From NCBI GenBank assembly GCA_021372585.1, contig JAJFUD010000019.1, positions 1-45,196 of the forward strand: DNA of 45,196 nucleotides, read 5' to 3'. Below, in pieces: positions 1 through 14,000 of this stretch (the stretch's first letter is position 1; each line of letters starts with the position of its first letter). A model generated the notes under the pieces. That model worked only from the letters and a program-made list of their open reading frames with translations, made no database searches and was not told the DNA's origin. Source of the stretch: a bacterium (lineage in GTDB: Bacteria; Caldisericota; Caldisericia; UBA6126). The translations under genes were made by a program, and so were the position numbers.

Positions 1-2
1 AT

Positions 3-3000
3 TTTAACGGGGGAATCGGGCTGGGTGTCGCCAATCCGAAAAATATGGACTCTCCCTTGACGATCCGCTTATATTCCACCAACACTATCTTTGACTACAA
101 TTCAACGATTCCTCATCCTCCATATTTTACGTATGACAAAGGAGAAGGTATCGATTATTTGGGGTATTATTCTTTCCGTGTCCTGCCGCAGGACCCGGTA
201 CTGAACTTTTCCGAGATGAATATTTTTGACCGTTCGCTACAATTATCCCAGAACAACTATACAGCGGGAAATTCTGCAACAAGCAAACTTCAACCTCCTA
301 CCCCCCAGATCAAAGCTGACTATGACCCCATTTTACGCGATTGGTCAGAGCTACGCTGTTACCCGGGAGGCCAGACGCATACCGGTAGAGCAGTTTCTGC
401 CGATCCCTCTATTTTGACCAAAGGATCCGGACGGAATGCGTATCCGGCGATATACGATATGTACAAGAAACTGGGAACAGAATTTTTCCCGCTCACCGAT
501 TACTGTATTGCGTTCAACTTACGCGATGCGGAGAAGAACCACTACAGTTTTGACCCTCGTCTGGAACAACGTTCGCAACTCGCCAAGGTCATTGTCAAAG
601 GACCGTTTATGTTCCCGAAGCTATACGATGAGCCGAGTGGCAAGATTGATACCTCTTATCGATACAAAAATGTCGACAACGTACCGATTCAGTACGATAC
701 CAGCGGATATCTGGAGATTACCGCCAACAACCAGGCCCTCTGGGAGGTGAACGGTATCGGCCTGAACCGAATCATCAACCCGTACCGCGCTACTCCGGCT
801 GTAATTTCCTATGCCAACAAGAATAAGTATGCCCGATATAGCCACAGCATGTATTACGGCGGAAATGATTACACCCGTGGTGGTTTCTTTGAAGGCGACT
901 GGCCAAAAGATGACACCACTCCATCGGGTCAGTACCAATATTGGTTTCAATATTATTGCGACCTGTATTTCTATTCCCCCTCCGTTGGCTACATCCCCTC
1001 CACCTATCCGTATGTACCGAACTCTTATATGAACTACGATTGTAAGACGTTTATTTTGGATGAACTGATCCCTACAGGACCGGGCAAAATCGAGATTACA
1101 GTCGAAACCGCCAACGGCGCTACCAAAACCTATCAGGATTGCTGTCAGGACAATATTACCGACGGCATTTCGGTAGAAGGCCTTGGCATAAAGATAGAAG
1201 GCAGCCAGCAGATGATGGTGGATGCCGACAATACCCTGGATCTTCTCGTGACCGAAAACTTCCCATCCCAGTACGATCCGGGCAAACCTTCCGAAGAAAG
1301 AGCTTGTAATGACGCAGTCGTCGTGGCCTGGCAGGACCGTGGTGCGTTGGATGGCAACACCGGTGCGATCAAAGGCGCCGGAGATGGCTGGATGACCAAT
1401 CCACCCAGATCTTCCGATTATACGGTTTTGGGTACGGCTTTTCTGCCTAGTGATGATTTGAACAGCAATGGAAAAGTGTCCTTCAATGATTGGGAGACGG
1501 AAATTATTGGAACCTATGATATGGCTACCAATACTTGGTCCTCCGGTATTATTGACGGCAGGACATTTATGAGAGGGTCTGGCAAGTACACGATGGCTTT
1601 CACCCAGAATAATGGAAGCCGTTTGGATACTATTGGTGTGGATTTCGGAGGATTAAACGTTCGTCAGACGAATGCCATCACCAACCCTGATGGTGTCATT
1701 GGCGACGATGAAGTGCTACCCATTATCATCAATGCGTATAAATACGGTGACGATAACAATGACCGTGCCTTTACCCCATTCTTTAATGTTTCCGGTGAGT
1801 ATCCGCAGTATTCTCACGAAGTCTATTTAGCCGGTAGAATCGAGATTCCGATCGAATCTCAGCAAGAATATAGCGTATCCTTGATTCCCGGTACCCTCAC
1901 CGCTGGCGTACAGCCGGAATTACAGGACCCAACCGAACCGCTCACTTTCCTGGTTTCGGATGATGCCGGCATACCGGTGGACATCTTAAAAGAAGCCCAC
2001 AAGATGATTCAAGGTGTAAAGGAAGAGGATATCGACCCGATTTCCATGCATAAAGCGATATGGAATAACTTATTCAAAGACCCCCATCCTGATCCACTGC
2101 CTCAGTATTATTGGACCAGGATTGATCTGCATAACGATGACGGGACACAGATTGGGAATGTGCCTCTGTACTCTGGCAGTACGGGTCGATTTGAAGCGAT
2201 TAGTTTTGATATGACCCAAAGCCCTCAGGGCAAATATGCCTTCAAGGGTTTTGTCGCCAACGACGCCGGTGATTTTACCGTCAGCGTGTATTCTGTAGAT
2301 CGCCGGAAAGTGGGACGCGTCAAAGTGGAAGTAGTCTTGCCAACCGTGTCTTACTTTGTCAGTAACTATGACGACAAGAAAAAGACCGAATACGAAGTAC
2401 CGGGTGAGCCTGACTTTGTCATGACAGCCGGTGACAATGATATTTATCGTATTCGAGTGAACGTGAAAGACGCTCAAGGCAGGCCGGTCAAAGGACTCGG
2501 AAGATCCGTCTCTATTTGTGGCGGTTCCGATTTGGAGTTAGCGCGATTCACTCCTTTTGCGACTCCGTTGAAGAATTACTACAGAGCGATCGAACCCTGG
2601 TTTACCAGTTTTTATGGGGACGGCGCCGGATACTACAGAAAGATGAACATGACTACCGGTAACGGCGCTTATTCTAAGTATTTCTGGATTGCGCTCATGT
2701 TCACGAATCGTTGGGACATCCATTTTGGTGTGGACACAAATCTTAATGGGCGGATAGATGCCGAGAACAACGAAACAGAGCGAACCAGACCGTTTGCGCA
2801 TAACTATTCCTACACTACGGACTACGGCTATTTTTATGCGTACCGTTCCCAGGGATACGCGTATTACAATACAGAGAATTATAAATACGACGATGGTCTC
2901 AATGACATCACCCCGGTGTTTGATGCTAACTTGAAGTTAAGCCCATTCAAAGGGTGGGGTCTGGGTGCTATTTATAACCGACCGTATTATTCCCCGGAGA

Positions 3001-4952
3001 ATTACGGACTCATGTTTGCCAACTTTGATAAACGGGGCAATGATGTATCCGGTGAACCGCTTAGCCTTAGCAATACCGATTCGCTGAATTTGGATATCAA
3101 CGGAGAAACGGAATTCTACGTGTTCGGCGAGGATGTCTGTGAAGTGGGAGGACTTGTTGGAAAGAATACCTGGTCCATCTCTACCCACAGTGACGTTGCA
3201 GGCTCATCATGGAATTATACGATCAGCTCTCCCGACAGTATGATGACACGGTTTGGCAGGCAATTGGTATTAGCTTCTTACTATCGAGGCAGGCAGGCGT
3301 TCGTGAACTCGAGAGATATCACGTATCGTATTGACTGGGATGCTATGCCTTCCAAGGTTGTCAAATTACGACCACCAACCGTGGAGCCAAGATACGCTGA
3401 TACGTTACAACCTTTAGGAAAATCATTTTTCAACGAAAACTATTATGATCTGATATACGGTCAGGAAAACCATGTTCAGTTTATTTTCCTGCCGGCCGAT
3501 AAACGAGATTTGCCATTAGAGGAAAATATGAAGATGGTGCTAGCCGGAAACCAAGTAGAATACAGGGTGTCCGGACGCGTTGCCAGGGATCCTCAGCAAC
3601 AAGAGGAACATCCTTCTACTACCATGTTCGTCACCCCCACCGGCACCGGAGGGGATGCCATCTCTCTTGATATTGTCAGCGACAATACCAGGAAAGATTT
3701 GATGCGTTATGACGTAGAGTACGGCAGTAACAACATCTCTCAAAAACCGCCACCAGATACCTATTACATCACCAATATCGCCCGATTCGACATCATGAAA
3801 GGATTGCAGATTATCGCCACATCGCTTTCCGGTCCACTGAGTGTCAATGGTAAAGCTCAATTAAAGATTATCGTTCAGGAATTAGGCACCAAGATGCCTG
3901 TGGAAAATGCTTCCGTCACTTTGAACGGGGCGGGGGTGAAAGCATCAAAAACTACTGATAAGAGCGGTGTATGCTATTTTGATATCACACCCACATCCAA
4001 AGAAGTGATTCTGATCGAAGCCAAGAAAGAAAACTATGCTTCCGGCAAAAATATGATTGATATCGGCGCCGTGAGCGGGAAAAATGATTTAATCCAGCTG
4101 GATCAGATCCCCACCCGAACCAACCAAACCCAATATGTCCTGAAAGGGAAAGTCAGCGCAGACGTAGCTGGTTTGACGATCAACAAAACCAATGTGTCTA
4201 TACAGAAAGATGGTTTCTTCCAGTACACTGTTACCTTAAAAGAAGGGATGAACACCGTCGTCATTGAATTAGAAGACAGGGATCACCGGACCACCCGAAA
4301 GATGATCTCGATTGAGCTGAAAACAACCGGGCCTACCTTGATTCTGGATAAATCTATCCTTGACCAACAGTGGGTGGAAGTCCAGACAGTCGCTGTATCC
4401 GGTAAAACGGAAGCCAATGCGACTGTGCTGGTAAACCAACTACCGGTCAAGCAAGTGGGTATGGATTGGTCAGTGGATGTACCGGTCCTTTTCGGTAAAA
4501 ACATCATTACCATTATGGCAACCGATGAGTTGGGTAATACGACAAAAGAATCCATCAGCGTGTATGTATATAAGAAACAGCGTGTGGAGTTCTTTATCGG
4601 ATCCAAACAAGCCAGGGTGAATGACAACGAAATTACCATAGACGAAGCGCCCTTTATATCCCAAAACAGAACTTATGTGCCTATCCGTGTCGTGTCTGAA
4701 GTGTTAGGGGCAGAATTGACATGGAACCCGGATACAAGAGGGATCACGATTCGAAAAGGAAACCAGACCATCGATATGGTGGTTGGTTCTGTCAAAGCGG
4801 TTGTGAACAACCAAATTGTTGAGTTGGATGCCCCTCCCTTGTTGAGAAACGGCAGGACCAGCGTACCGGTACGGTTTATTTCGGAATACTTGCAAGGTTC
4901 GGTTCAATGGAACGAAAGAATAAAAATGATCTTAATTGAGTTCTTAATATGA
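3..4952 (+). CDS. Giant secreted surface protein, paralogue 1 (5' end missing)
   Basis: The reading frame is open from base 3, so the gene starts upstream; the ATG at 45 is internal. Alignment by eye to paralogues 2-4 places the first visible residue about half way along the protein. Seen in order: the shared core with CYPGGQTHTGR (near 355-390), a DCC cysteine pair (near 1138-1146), the block from CNDAVVVAWQDRG to PPRSS, a canonical EF-hand/dockerin-type loop DLNSNGKVSFND (from 1455), YKYGDDNNDR, DLHNDDGT, and a weaker calcium-like loop DTNLNGRID (near 2740). Ig-like and carboxypeptidase-regulatory-like modules follow (about 3800-4580), then a C-terminal copper-amine-oxidase-N (stalk) domain with the repeated pattern P-x-I-x-x-R-T-x-V-P-[IV]-R (about 4587-4950). 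There is no C-terminal transmembrane or sorting signal. A structural or surface role is inferred; no enzymatic motif was seen. Confidence 0.85.
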   Translation, partial: FNGGIGLGVANPKNMDSPLTIRLYSTNTIFDYNSTIPHPPYFTYDKGEGIDYLGYYSFRVLPQDPVLNFSEMNIFDRSLQLSQNNYTAGNSATSKLQPPTPQIKADYDPILRDWSELRCYPGGQTHTGRAVSADPSILTKGSGRNAYPAIYDMYKKLGTEFFPLTDYCIAFNLRDAEKNHYSFDPRLEQRSQLAKVIVKGPFMFPKLYDEPSGKIDTSYRYKNVDNVPIQYDTSGYLEITANNQALWEVNGIGLNRIINPYRATPAVISYANKNKYARYSHSMYYGGNDYTRGGFFEGDWPKDDTTPSGQYQYWFQYYCDLYFYSPSVGYIPSTYPYVPNSYMNYDCKTFILDELIPTGPGKIEITVETANGATKTYQDCCQDNITDGISVEGLGIKIEGSQQMMVDADNTLDLLVTENFPSQYDPGKPSEERACNDAVVVAWQDRGALDGNTGAIKGAGDGWMTNPPRSSDYTVLGTAFLPSDDLNSNGKVSFNDWETEIIGTYDMATNTWSSGIIDGRTFMRGSGKYTMAFTQNNGSRLDTIGVDFGGLNVRQTNAITNPDGVIGDDEVLPIIINAYKYGDDNNDRAFTPFFNVSGEYPQYSHEVYLAGRIEIPIESQQEYSVSLIPGTLTAGVQPELQDPTEPLTFLVSDDAGIPVDILKEAHKMIQGVKEEDIDPISMHKAIWNNLFKDPHPDPLPQYYWTRIDLHNDDGTQIGNVPLYSGSTGRFEAISFDMTQSPQGKYAFKGFVANDAGDFTVSVYSVDRRKVGRVKVEVVLPTVSYFVSNYDDKKKTEYEVPGEPDFVMTAGDNDIYRIRVNVKDAQGRPVKGLGRSVSICGGSDLELARFTPFATPLKNYYRAIEPWFTSFYGDGAGYYRKMNMTTGNGAYSKYFWIALMFTNRWDIHFGVDTNLNGRIDAENNETERTRPFAHNYSYTTDYGYFYAYRSQGYAYYNTENYKYDDGLNDITPVFDANLKLSPFKGWGLGAIYNRPYYSPENYGLMFANFDKRGNDVSGEPLSLSNTDSLNLDINGETEFYVFGEDVCEVGGLVGKNTWSISTHSDVAGSSWNYTISSPDSMMTRFGRQLVLASYYRGRQAFVNSRDITYRIDWDAMPSKVVKLRPPTVEPRYADTLQPLGKSFFNENYYDLIYGQENHVQFIFLPADKRDLPLEENMKMVLAGNQVEYRVSGRVARDPQQQEEHPSTTMFVTPTGTGGDAISLDIVSDNTRKDLMRYDVEYGSNNISQKPPPDTYYITNIARFDIMKGLQIIATSLSGPLSVNGKAQLKIIVQELGTKMPVENASVTLNGAGVKASKTTDKSGVCYFDITPTSKEVILIEAKKENYASGKNMIDIGAVSGKNDLIQLDQIPTRTNQTQYVLKGKVSADVAGLTINKTNVSIQKDGFFQYTVTLKEGMNTVVIELEDRDHRTTRKMISIELKTTGPTLILDKSILDQQWVEVQTVAVSGKTEANATVLVNQLPVKQVGMDWSVDVPVLFGKNIITIMATDELGNTTKESISVYVYKKQRVEFFIGSKQARVNDNEITIDEAPFISQNRTYVPIRVVSEVLGAELTWNPDTRGITIRKGNQTIDMVVGSVKAVVNNQIVELDAPPLLRNGRTSVPVRFISEYLQGSVQWNERIKMILIEFLI

Positions 4953-5013
4953 TCAGATTGAACTTTGTAGTGATTGGTTTGAATAAAGCCAAAGGGAAAA
5001 GGAGAGTCTTGCG

Positions 5014-8000
5014 ATGAGGAAACTCTTAACATTAGCCGTTGTAGTGTCATTTCTTTTCGGTATGTTTCCTACTATGCTGATGCCCAACAATATTGCTAAA
5101 GCAGAAACAGAAAATGAAACTGCAGTATTTAATTTAGCTACTTTTCATCAGGTAGGATACGACTGGGATAACAAGTTAATGGTTCCAGCCAGGCAGTTTC
5201 CTTGGCAAAAAGTGGGCCAGACAAACTGGGGTAGAACCAATTTCTTGATGCCAAATATCATCAAAGCGGTCAATACAAACGGTGTGCCGATACCGGTCAC
5301 CGCTGCCGCCAATGCGGTGGAACCGCTTTACTACTCCCAGGTCTATTTGAATATAACGGCGCAAGGAGGTATTTCTCAGGAGAGCAATGCTTACTATGTC
5401 GTTATGGATAACCAGGGACAGGTATGGTTTGACCCGGATGGCTTCTTCCAAGATTCCCGGTATGACCCTACCGCCGATCCTATCCCGGCAAGATGGCCTT
5501 TTGAAACATACCCTCTGAATAATAACTACGTTGCGGGATCTTGTAGTGTGAACTTGAATGCAAAAATGGATCCCAATGCTGATAACAACACGAAAGGTCC
5601 CTATATCTTCAATAAATTCCACCCGCAATACCAGAATAACGTCTATTTCTGGGACTATAAAAAGGACGAGAAGTCCAATGCTTCCGACCGTTTGTGGCAA
5701 CTAGGCTGGGTAGATATGGTCGACTATCCCTTCGTCGGGGCAGTAAAGTGGGATGGCACGATTTCAGACGGCTTAGTTCGTTACGATATCGCGAAAGCAA
5801 ATGGCGACTGGGACTATAATATGCCTTTGGTGCCTTTTTATCAGGTGGATCCCATTAATCCGTTAAATAAGATTTACCAGGAATTTCACACGGAATTAAC
5901 CCCGGAAGGCGTGACTTCTAATAATGAAGTAGACGGACTGTATACCCCGGGTGCTTTTACCAAAAATGGCGCCAATGAGAGACCGCATGAAGCAATTTAT
6001 CGTGCCGACCTTACCCTCGTCCGACAGCTGGATGATGCCGGAGCTTATTACTTTGGCCATGTCATGGCCGGTGATATGAGGTTGACGGCTGTACCGAAGA
6101 AACGCGGTGAGGAAACGAAGCTATATCCTGAGGGCACGATTGTTCAAGCCGGTGATTGGGATGAAGGCGATTACTTCCGATCCTTTAATGAAAATGAAAA
6201 GCATGCAGACAACTCCTTTTATAACAAAATGTACGACCCGAACGAGTGGATTTATCGTATCCAGGACCCTGTTTCCACGAAAGTGACAGCGGGTGATCTT
6301 CGCTTAACCAATGTAAACGGGAAAAGAATACCTTCCTATAACCGGCTCTCCCTCGAGAGCGGAGTGGGCTTGTTTACGGGTGATGCATTAATGATGTATG
6401 AAGTATTTGAGGGGGGCTGCCATACTGATAAGTATGATCTGACAGTCCTCACTGATTTATACATGGGGAAAAACCCCTCCGAAGCTGCGGTAGCGTTAAG
6501 AACTCCCAATGGAGATATTGCGGTATCCGCTCAGAGAGTACAAAAAAATACAGTGTTAGATCCAGCTTTAGACAAAGAGAGATACCATCTATTACCCGGT
6601 ACTACTTTCCATAATGTAAAATTTCAGTACAGAGAATACCTTGGCGTCCAAGTGTTTTGGGACAGCGCCTATGACAATAATATCGGCTTTAATCATCCCC
6701 AGGATTATCTGAATGCCCAGGACCTTGATCTCAATCTTGTTGAAGAAAGAACAGGAGAACAATATGTAGGGGCGCAGGATTATTCCAGTGTACTGGATTT
6801 AGGCAGAATTCTGGAAAAAATACCCGATACATATAAATATCACGACACAACCGGTAACGGTTACGGATGCGGAGAATCGATTTATTGGATGTCAAACCCA
6901 AATAAACAGGTAGTAGAGGCCGGAGATAAACGTTTTACCGATGTGGACATGGTACAGAATAATGTCAGGATACATTATAAAAGAAATACATTGGTTGCAC
7001 CCGGTGATGCCGATGAAAACCTGAATCTAACTAATTTTTATTACACCGACAGTGATTTACAACGACACGATGTGTACAAGTTTTACCCATTAGATACCAC
7101 TTCTGTTACCCCTGATTACTCCAAACCTTTTGATTATGATCCTTATTACACCGGGATTTATCACGATAAAAATGAGAATTCAACGGTCGACTTAGGCGAT
7201 GTCCGCTTAACCGATGTCACCATTAACGAGACGACCTATTACTGCGGATCCGAAGTAACCGGTGGGAACAACTGGTATATGGAATCCCCGGTACATATGA
7301 TCAGTATAGGTAGAAACGGCGATTTTACGTATGCGGATACCGCAGTCCTCCCTGGTGATATCGGACTGAAAGTTACCGTAGATGGTATTGAAGAAGATAT
7401 CAACAAAGATGTGAATAACGGCGTCCATTCCACCAAGCTCCGTGTGGAGAAAACTTCTGAGATCACAGTCACTGTCGACCCCCCTCCGAAAGAGGGAGAG
7501 AAAGTGTATATCACTCTCCAGGACAATTTGGCGAATGAGTTTAATGTCTATCGATACCACGAATGGTTATTTAACCGGACTTATATTCAGGCTGATTATA
7601 ACTTTGAAGGCCAGCCCATGAACTGGTACGGAGATGGCGGAAACAGCGCGGGTATCTGGGAATACGAACTGCCATTTGAATTCCCTTATATGGGTAGGTT
7701 CTACAACCGCGTTTTTGTTTCGGAAAAAGGATTTCTGAATTTAACCCAGATGGCCGGTATGCCGGATTCCATCGCCGCCGCGGATGCCAGAATCATGGTC
7801 TATGGCGATGATTTAAGCATCCTGCCACCGAATCACCCGATGAATATCACCACTTCTACTTTTGATTATGAGGGAAGAAATGTCGTCAACAGAGATGTAG
7901 AGAATATTTATATTTTAAAAACGGATGATTCTGTTATTTTCCGATGGAGAGCACAAACCCGTTATGAAACCGGCCCAGCCTATGGATGGCCTTCTGCTAC

Positions 8001-11000
8001 CTATCCCTCCTATTTATTCGGTTCAACCGACTATGGTTCTTATCGCGCATCCAATGGAAGGTATTATGCGTTGGTGGATGTTCAGGCCACTCTTTTCTCG
8101 GACGGCACCATCCTGATGAATTTTCTGAAAGATGTACCTTCTGATGCTGACCCGATTAATGCCCAGATTAATAAACTCTATAATCAGGTTAACAATGTGA
8201 ACCGTAACACCTGGGTGATCGGTGCGCCGGTCATCGGCATCACTACCGGCACCAGCGGTTCCACTTCTATGTATAGCTCCCTGAAAAATCTGGCGATAGT
8301 GGATGGAATTGCTTTAAACGATATCGCTATCCCCAATACATGGACTTATTATATCAATCCCAGATTAAGCCAATATTCAGCTGAGCAATGGAAAATAAAT
8401 ATCACAGATTTTAACAAACCGACACGTGCCAGACCTACCAACGAAATTGGCGGATCGAATTATGATGATTACGATGAATGGAAGCCATTTGAGGATTTCC
8501 GTGTCATCACAGCCGATAATCCTGTCGCCACTTTCCAGTTTACCCCTTATCGCGGCACCTCCAGAGATTCCGGTATTCCGGATTGGGTAGAGATCCGCGC
8601 TTACAAAGATATTGAGGGAAGCACTGTCAATCCTCAGGATAGCACGTATACCTATATTCAGAATTATAATTACTCCGACCCGACCATTTGGGATTCCAAA
8701 TGGACAAGACCGGAGTATTTCAAATCGCCCTGGGGCGAGTATCAAAAGACAAAATACTTTGTCTACCCGCCGATTGATCGACTAATCCCGGTGGAACTCT
8801 CGAATAATTATGATTGTTTTGGCATTGCCCGTTTAGAGGTGGATGCGGCCAATATCGAGATCATTCCAGACAAAGAATGTATCAATCCTCTTGACGAGAG
8901 ACAGCCCATGCTTGGTTTGACAATTAAAAACTTTAATGATCCGGACGATGTCAACGATCCTTCCGGTATGTTAATGTCTTCCTGGCGAAGAACCGCTACC
9001 TTATCCGGAATGGATTCTCAAGTGGATTTTGGCTTAACCGATTCCTGGTATCCACCCTATTATACCAACTCTCCCGTTGGTGCGTATTATTTGCGAATAC
9101 GAGACGGGGGTTACATTAATGTGTTCAAAGTGGGGGATATCGTCTATATACCCGGACAAGCCTCTCCATCTGTCGGAGAATACAGGCGGATTGTCCGAAT
9201 AGACCTTGCCAACAGACGTATCTGGTTTGATATGCCGTTGGTGAACGCCCACACCCCTAACTGTCAGGTCGTTCCCAATCCGATTATCGGCAATTACAAT
9301 ATTAAGGGTGGCGGCATCAAAGGCATGTTCACCACCATCGGTACCTTTACCAACAACCCGAATGGCGGTGCACAGCGCTACATCGTGCAAGTCCGGGATG
9401 ATGGATCCTATGATTACTGGCGATGGTTTGAGCCTCTAGTGATCGGTCAGGTCGTCGGTGCTTTGGACGCCCATGATTTGCTGTATTCTTGGCAGCATTG
9501 CTCTCAATACGATCGGTTTGAAGGTGTCAATCCACCATTAAACCCACCTTCCATAAGAACACCGTTCCCGTTCCCGAACCCGAGACCCCCTCTTGGATTG
9601 GAAGACATGGACTGCTCAATCGGCCAATCCATGAACGAGATCTGCGGAGACGGTCCGGAATTTCCAAAACTCGGTGACTGGAATATGGGTGACCGGTATG
9701 GTGTGTTTGGAAATAATGCTGACTACGGATTTTATTATCCGAACGTGGCTGCCACGCCTCCACAAGCTTTTGGTTCCATTGCTACTTGGGGAGTGCCGGT
9801 GTTGATTACTCCTTACAAGACGCCGGTTACATCTGAGAATTTATATGACGACGGCGGAAAGTGTGTGATTGCGACCTGGCCTCAGGATCCGGCCACTCCT
9901 ATTAATATCCGATTATATACCAATACTGCTGTATTTGATTACAACAGTGTTTATAAGCATCCTCCGTTTTTTGCATTAGAACCCGGCATGGGAATTGACT
10001 ATTGCGGTGAAGTTTCCGTAAAAGTGGGCAAACCCAATGCTGACCTGAACTTTACCGATATGGCGATCATCGACCATTCCCTACAGAATTCTAAAGTGAG
10101 TTACACTCTCGGCAGCGATGCTGTCTCCCCGCTTCCCCCTCCCACCCCTCAGATTGCTTCCCGTTACTACCCGATGGCACGTGATTTTAACAGAGATTTA
10201 CGGGCTTATCCAGGCGGTCAGGATCATACCGGCAGGGTGGAGGCTACCATAGCCAACTATGAGAATCCCCCCGGTAATAACTGGAATGCCTACCCCGCTA
10301 TTTGGGAGAATAAATACGTGAAGCTGGGTACCGAATTTATGCCGATGAGTGATTATGGATTGGCATTTTATGTCAAAACGACGACTCCTTATGATCACTA
10401 TTCGTTTTATGCATTAGGGACCCAGAGAATTGTTCGGATGACGATCGAAGGGCCTTTCGCCTTTCCCAGAACCTTTATGGAAGACCATACCAGAGGTTCC
10501 GCCTTAACCGGCGATCAATATATCTATAAATTAAGCGCGGGATATGAGTACAATGATTACCAGAACATCCCGATCGATTATGATTTCAGCGGGAAACTGG
10601 TCATCGACTCCTCCAATGCCAATAAGTTTGAGCTCAGAAGCGGTGCTTCCCAATTTTATTACAATGCATTTAAGGCTGGAGCCCTTACCCACACCGGTCC
10701 ATTAGATTTTAAAAAAGTCACCAATCCGGGATTCCCTTTTGATGCTATTTCTATTCCCGATAATGAAGTGAACCCTTGGCTATACAACGATGAAAAATGG
10801 TTCTATTGGGGTGTAGGGCGGTATGATGATGATTTTGGTGCGTACCCCAATTTTGGATACTGTGTAAATCCCGTTGAACAGATGTACTGGATGTTGAACC
10901 CTGTTTTCCTGATTGACGAGTTGATTCCGGTAGCGCACGGTGACATCAAAATAACCATTCTGGCTGCCAATGGTATTGAATATACTTACAAAGAATGCTG

Positions 11001-14000
11001 TGAAGATCCCCCATTACAATCTCTACCAGTACACGGTATCAAAATTTCCGGAGCGCCAAAAGAACTGGAAATCGACGAAGATCATACCTTAGATCTGACG
11101 CTGACGGAAGGCAAGATCCCCATTCCCAATGCAGGAGATCAAGAGGGGTTGGAAGCCTCTGAATTCTGCAACAGCGCTGTGATGGTAGCTTGGCAGGATC
11201 GCGGCTACCTGGAGATGGGAACCAGGCAATTAGTGGGCATGGGCGACGGTCAGTTGGCAAACCCGCCTAGATCCAGTAACTGGTACAAAAAAGCGTACCA
11301 ATTCCCGGAAGGATTTGATTTAAATGCCGATGGCAAGGTTTCATTTGCCGATTATGAGACCGAGATACTCGGTGCTTATGATATGGCCACCAACACCTGG
11401 TCCTCCGGTGTAGTAGACGGCCGAACGTTTATGCGGGAGAACGGTGAGTATTCACTGGATTTATCCGCTGCAAACAGTTCCCAGATCACCACCATCGGGT
11501 ATGATTTTGGCGGTATTCCGGATGAAGCCGGTACATTTGACAAAAAGCAGGATCATATTATCAGTCAGTATGAAACGATCCCCATCTATATCAATGCTTA
11601 TAAATATGGAGATGATAATAACGATCGGGCAAACACCCCATTATGGTCACCGTTCGCACCAAACGAGCATTCCCATGAAGTCTATCTGTCCGGCATGACC
11701 AAAATCATGCCAGCCCCTCGCAACGAGTTGGTGATTAACTATGGTCCGGATCCCATTACAGCAGGGGTTACGCCGGAATTAGTGGATCCTGCTAAGCCTC
11801 TCTCATTTGCGGTTATGGATGAACAAGGCAATCCGGTTGATCTGACTATGGGTTTACCTGATCAACACAATATCGTGAAAGCATTAGACAGAAACGTCTG
11901 GAACATCCTGGTTCAGGATCCACACCTTGACAATAAGGACTTTTTCGGTATGGATGCAAAATTACCACAGTATTATTGGGTGAGAACCGATCTGCACAAT
12001 AATGATGCTACCCTGTACGACAATGAGTCGATCTATTTCTCTGCCATGACTCCTTTCGATCCGATCCGGATCGATTTTACAAAATCCAATGAAGGGGTCT
12101 ACACATTCTATAATTTCTGCGCTAATGACGCAGGAAGCTTCCTGGTTCGGTTTTATACCCCTGACAGAAGGAGATACGGAGAGACTACGGTCTCCGTTAA
12201 ACTGCCTTCCATTAATTATCAGATCGTGAATAACGAAGATCCAACCAAAACAGTCTTCGAAGTGCCTGGTAGTCCTGACTTTATCATGACTGCGATGGAC
12301 AGGCGTGTTTACACGGTTTCTGTACAAGTATTCGATGCGCAAGGCGACATCCTGAAAGGTACTGCCGGCGCTTCTATATGTGAAGGAACCGATGATGCCA
12401 GGATTACCGTTACGAATACTTTCCTCCGGAATTTCCAGTACAGGGCTCTCAGCGCTCCAAGATACTATAACTTGATCGGAGTGGACAAGAACCTGAATGG
12501 GAATATCGATTTATTGAACCATGAACGATTGTATGTTGACGGATTCCGTGGTGGTTGGTTGTACTACACCGGTTCAATTCTGACGTCTGGGGGCTGGTAC
12601 TCGACGACCATAATCGGTGATATTCCGCCGGAAAATATGCAATACGATTCCGGCTGGGGTTTAGGTTGTATTTATAACTCCATCTATAAGGGGGGCTATT
12701 GTTTCCCGGATATCAATCGAGACCAGATTTTAACTTTCCATGATTCTATCAGTTTAGACCAGGAAGGAAGGGCTTCTTTCCTATACTATGCGAATGATAT
12801 GGGCTTAACGGAGAGTTTCCTGGGATGTTTTATCGGCAAAAACCGTTTAACCACCAACCCGGCTTGGAATGATGTAGCGGGTATACCGGCATTTGATGCG
12901 TATGGTCCGACGAATGTGTATTATCGTTTCCGGTACGGCGGACAGCGGTTCTTCCAGAACTCGTTATCTATGTTCAGACTGGATTGGGATGCCCATCCGG
13001 ACTTATTTGTCAGTATCAAAGGACCAGAATTCCGATTCCTGGAAGGGCGTACCCGTTTACCGATGAGCAAAGAGTTGTTAGAACCAAGTTATTACGATTT
13101 GGTGTACGGCGTGGAGAACCATATTATTGTACAAGCTTATCAAGCCGATTCGCGCGATTTACCCCTGAAAGAAAACGGAAGAATCCTATTTCTTGGAGGC
13201 CGTGCCGAAATGAATGTGGAAGGTCAGATGAAGATGGGTCCCGACCAAGTTCCCGAAACCTATATCAAAATGACACCAGCCGGTACCGGGATCTCGCTTG
13301 GTACTATCCGTTATATTCTTTTAAAAGGCGGATTTGGTGAATATGAAGATATTGATGTAGGCTTAAACGAATACTCCCACTTTGATGTCGCATTGGGATT
13401 GGGAATTGAAGTCAATCCGTTAGGGGATTTGTTACCTAAGAATAAAGTGACTCTTCATATCAAGGTGACCGATATTGCTACCAAAAAGCCTATTGAGAGC
13501 GCAGAGGTAAGAATTATTGGTGCGGGAACAAACGACAAAGCCCGTTCTAACAGCGAAGGTATCTGTACGATCGACATTACTCCTTCAGAGGAAGGATTGC
13601 TCACTATCACAGCAGAAAAAGAGAAGATGATTAAGGGTATCACCACATTATATGTCGGTAAGGACAAACGCGAAATTTTCCTCCATATGGATACAGTCCC
13701 CACGATTACCAATCAAAAGCAGCTTCAGTTAAGCGGCGTAACGAAACCTAACCTGACCGTTCTCGTGAATGATACGGAAACCCAATCTGACAAAACAGGT
13801 AGATTTACCCTCATGATCACCTTACAGGAAGGTAAAAACACGATACGGATACAGATTAAGGAAGAGGATAAAGTAAAAGAGGAAATTCTGGAAATAGTAG
13901 TGGATTCTCTGGCACCGAAACTTACCTTTGATGAGATCGGTCAACAAGTGGATATTACCTCTGTCACACTGCGTGGCACCGTAAATGAAGATTCGGTGAT

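Noticed and set aside
4957-4986. Possible promoter (TTGAAC, 17 bases, GAATAA) between paralogues 1 and 2
   Set aside because: The -10 match is poor and such matches are common by chance in A/T-rich spacers.
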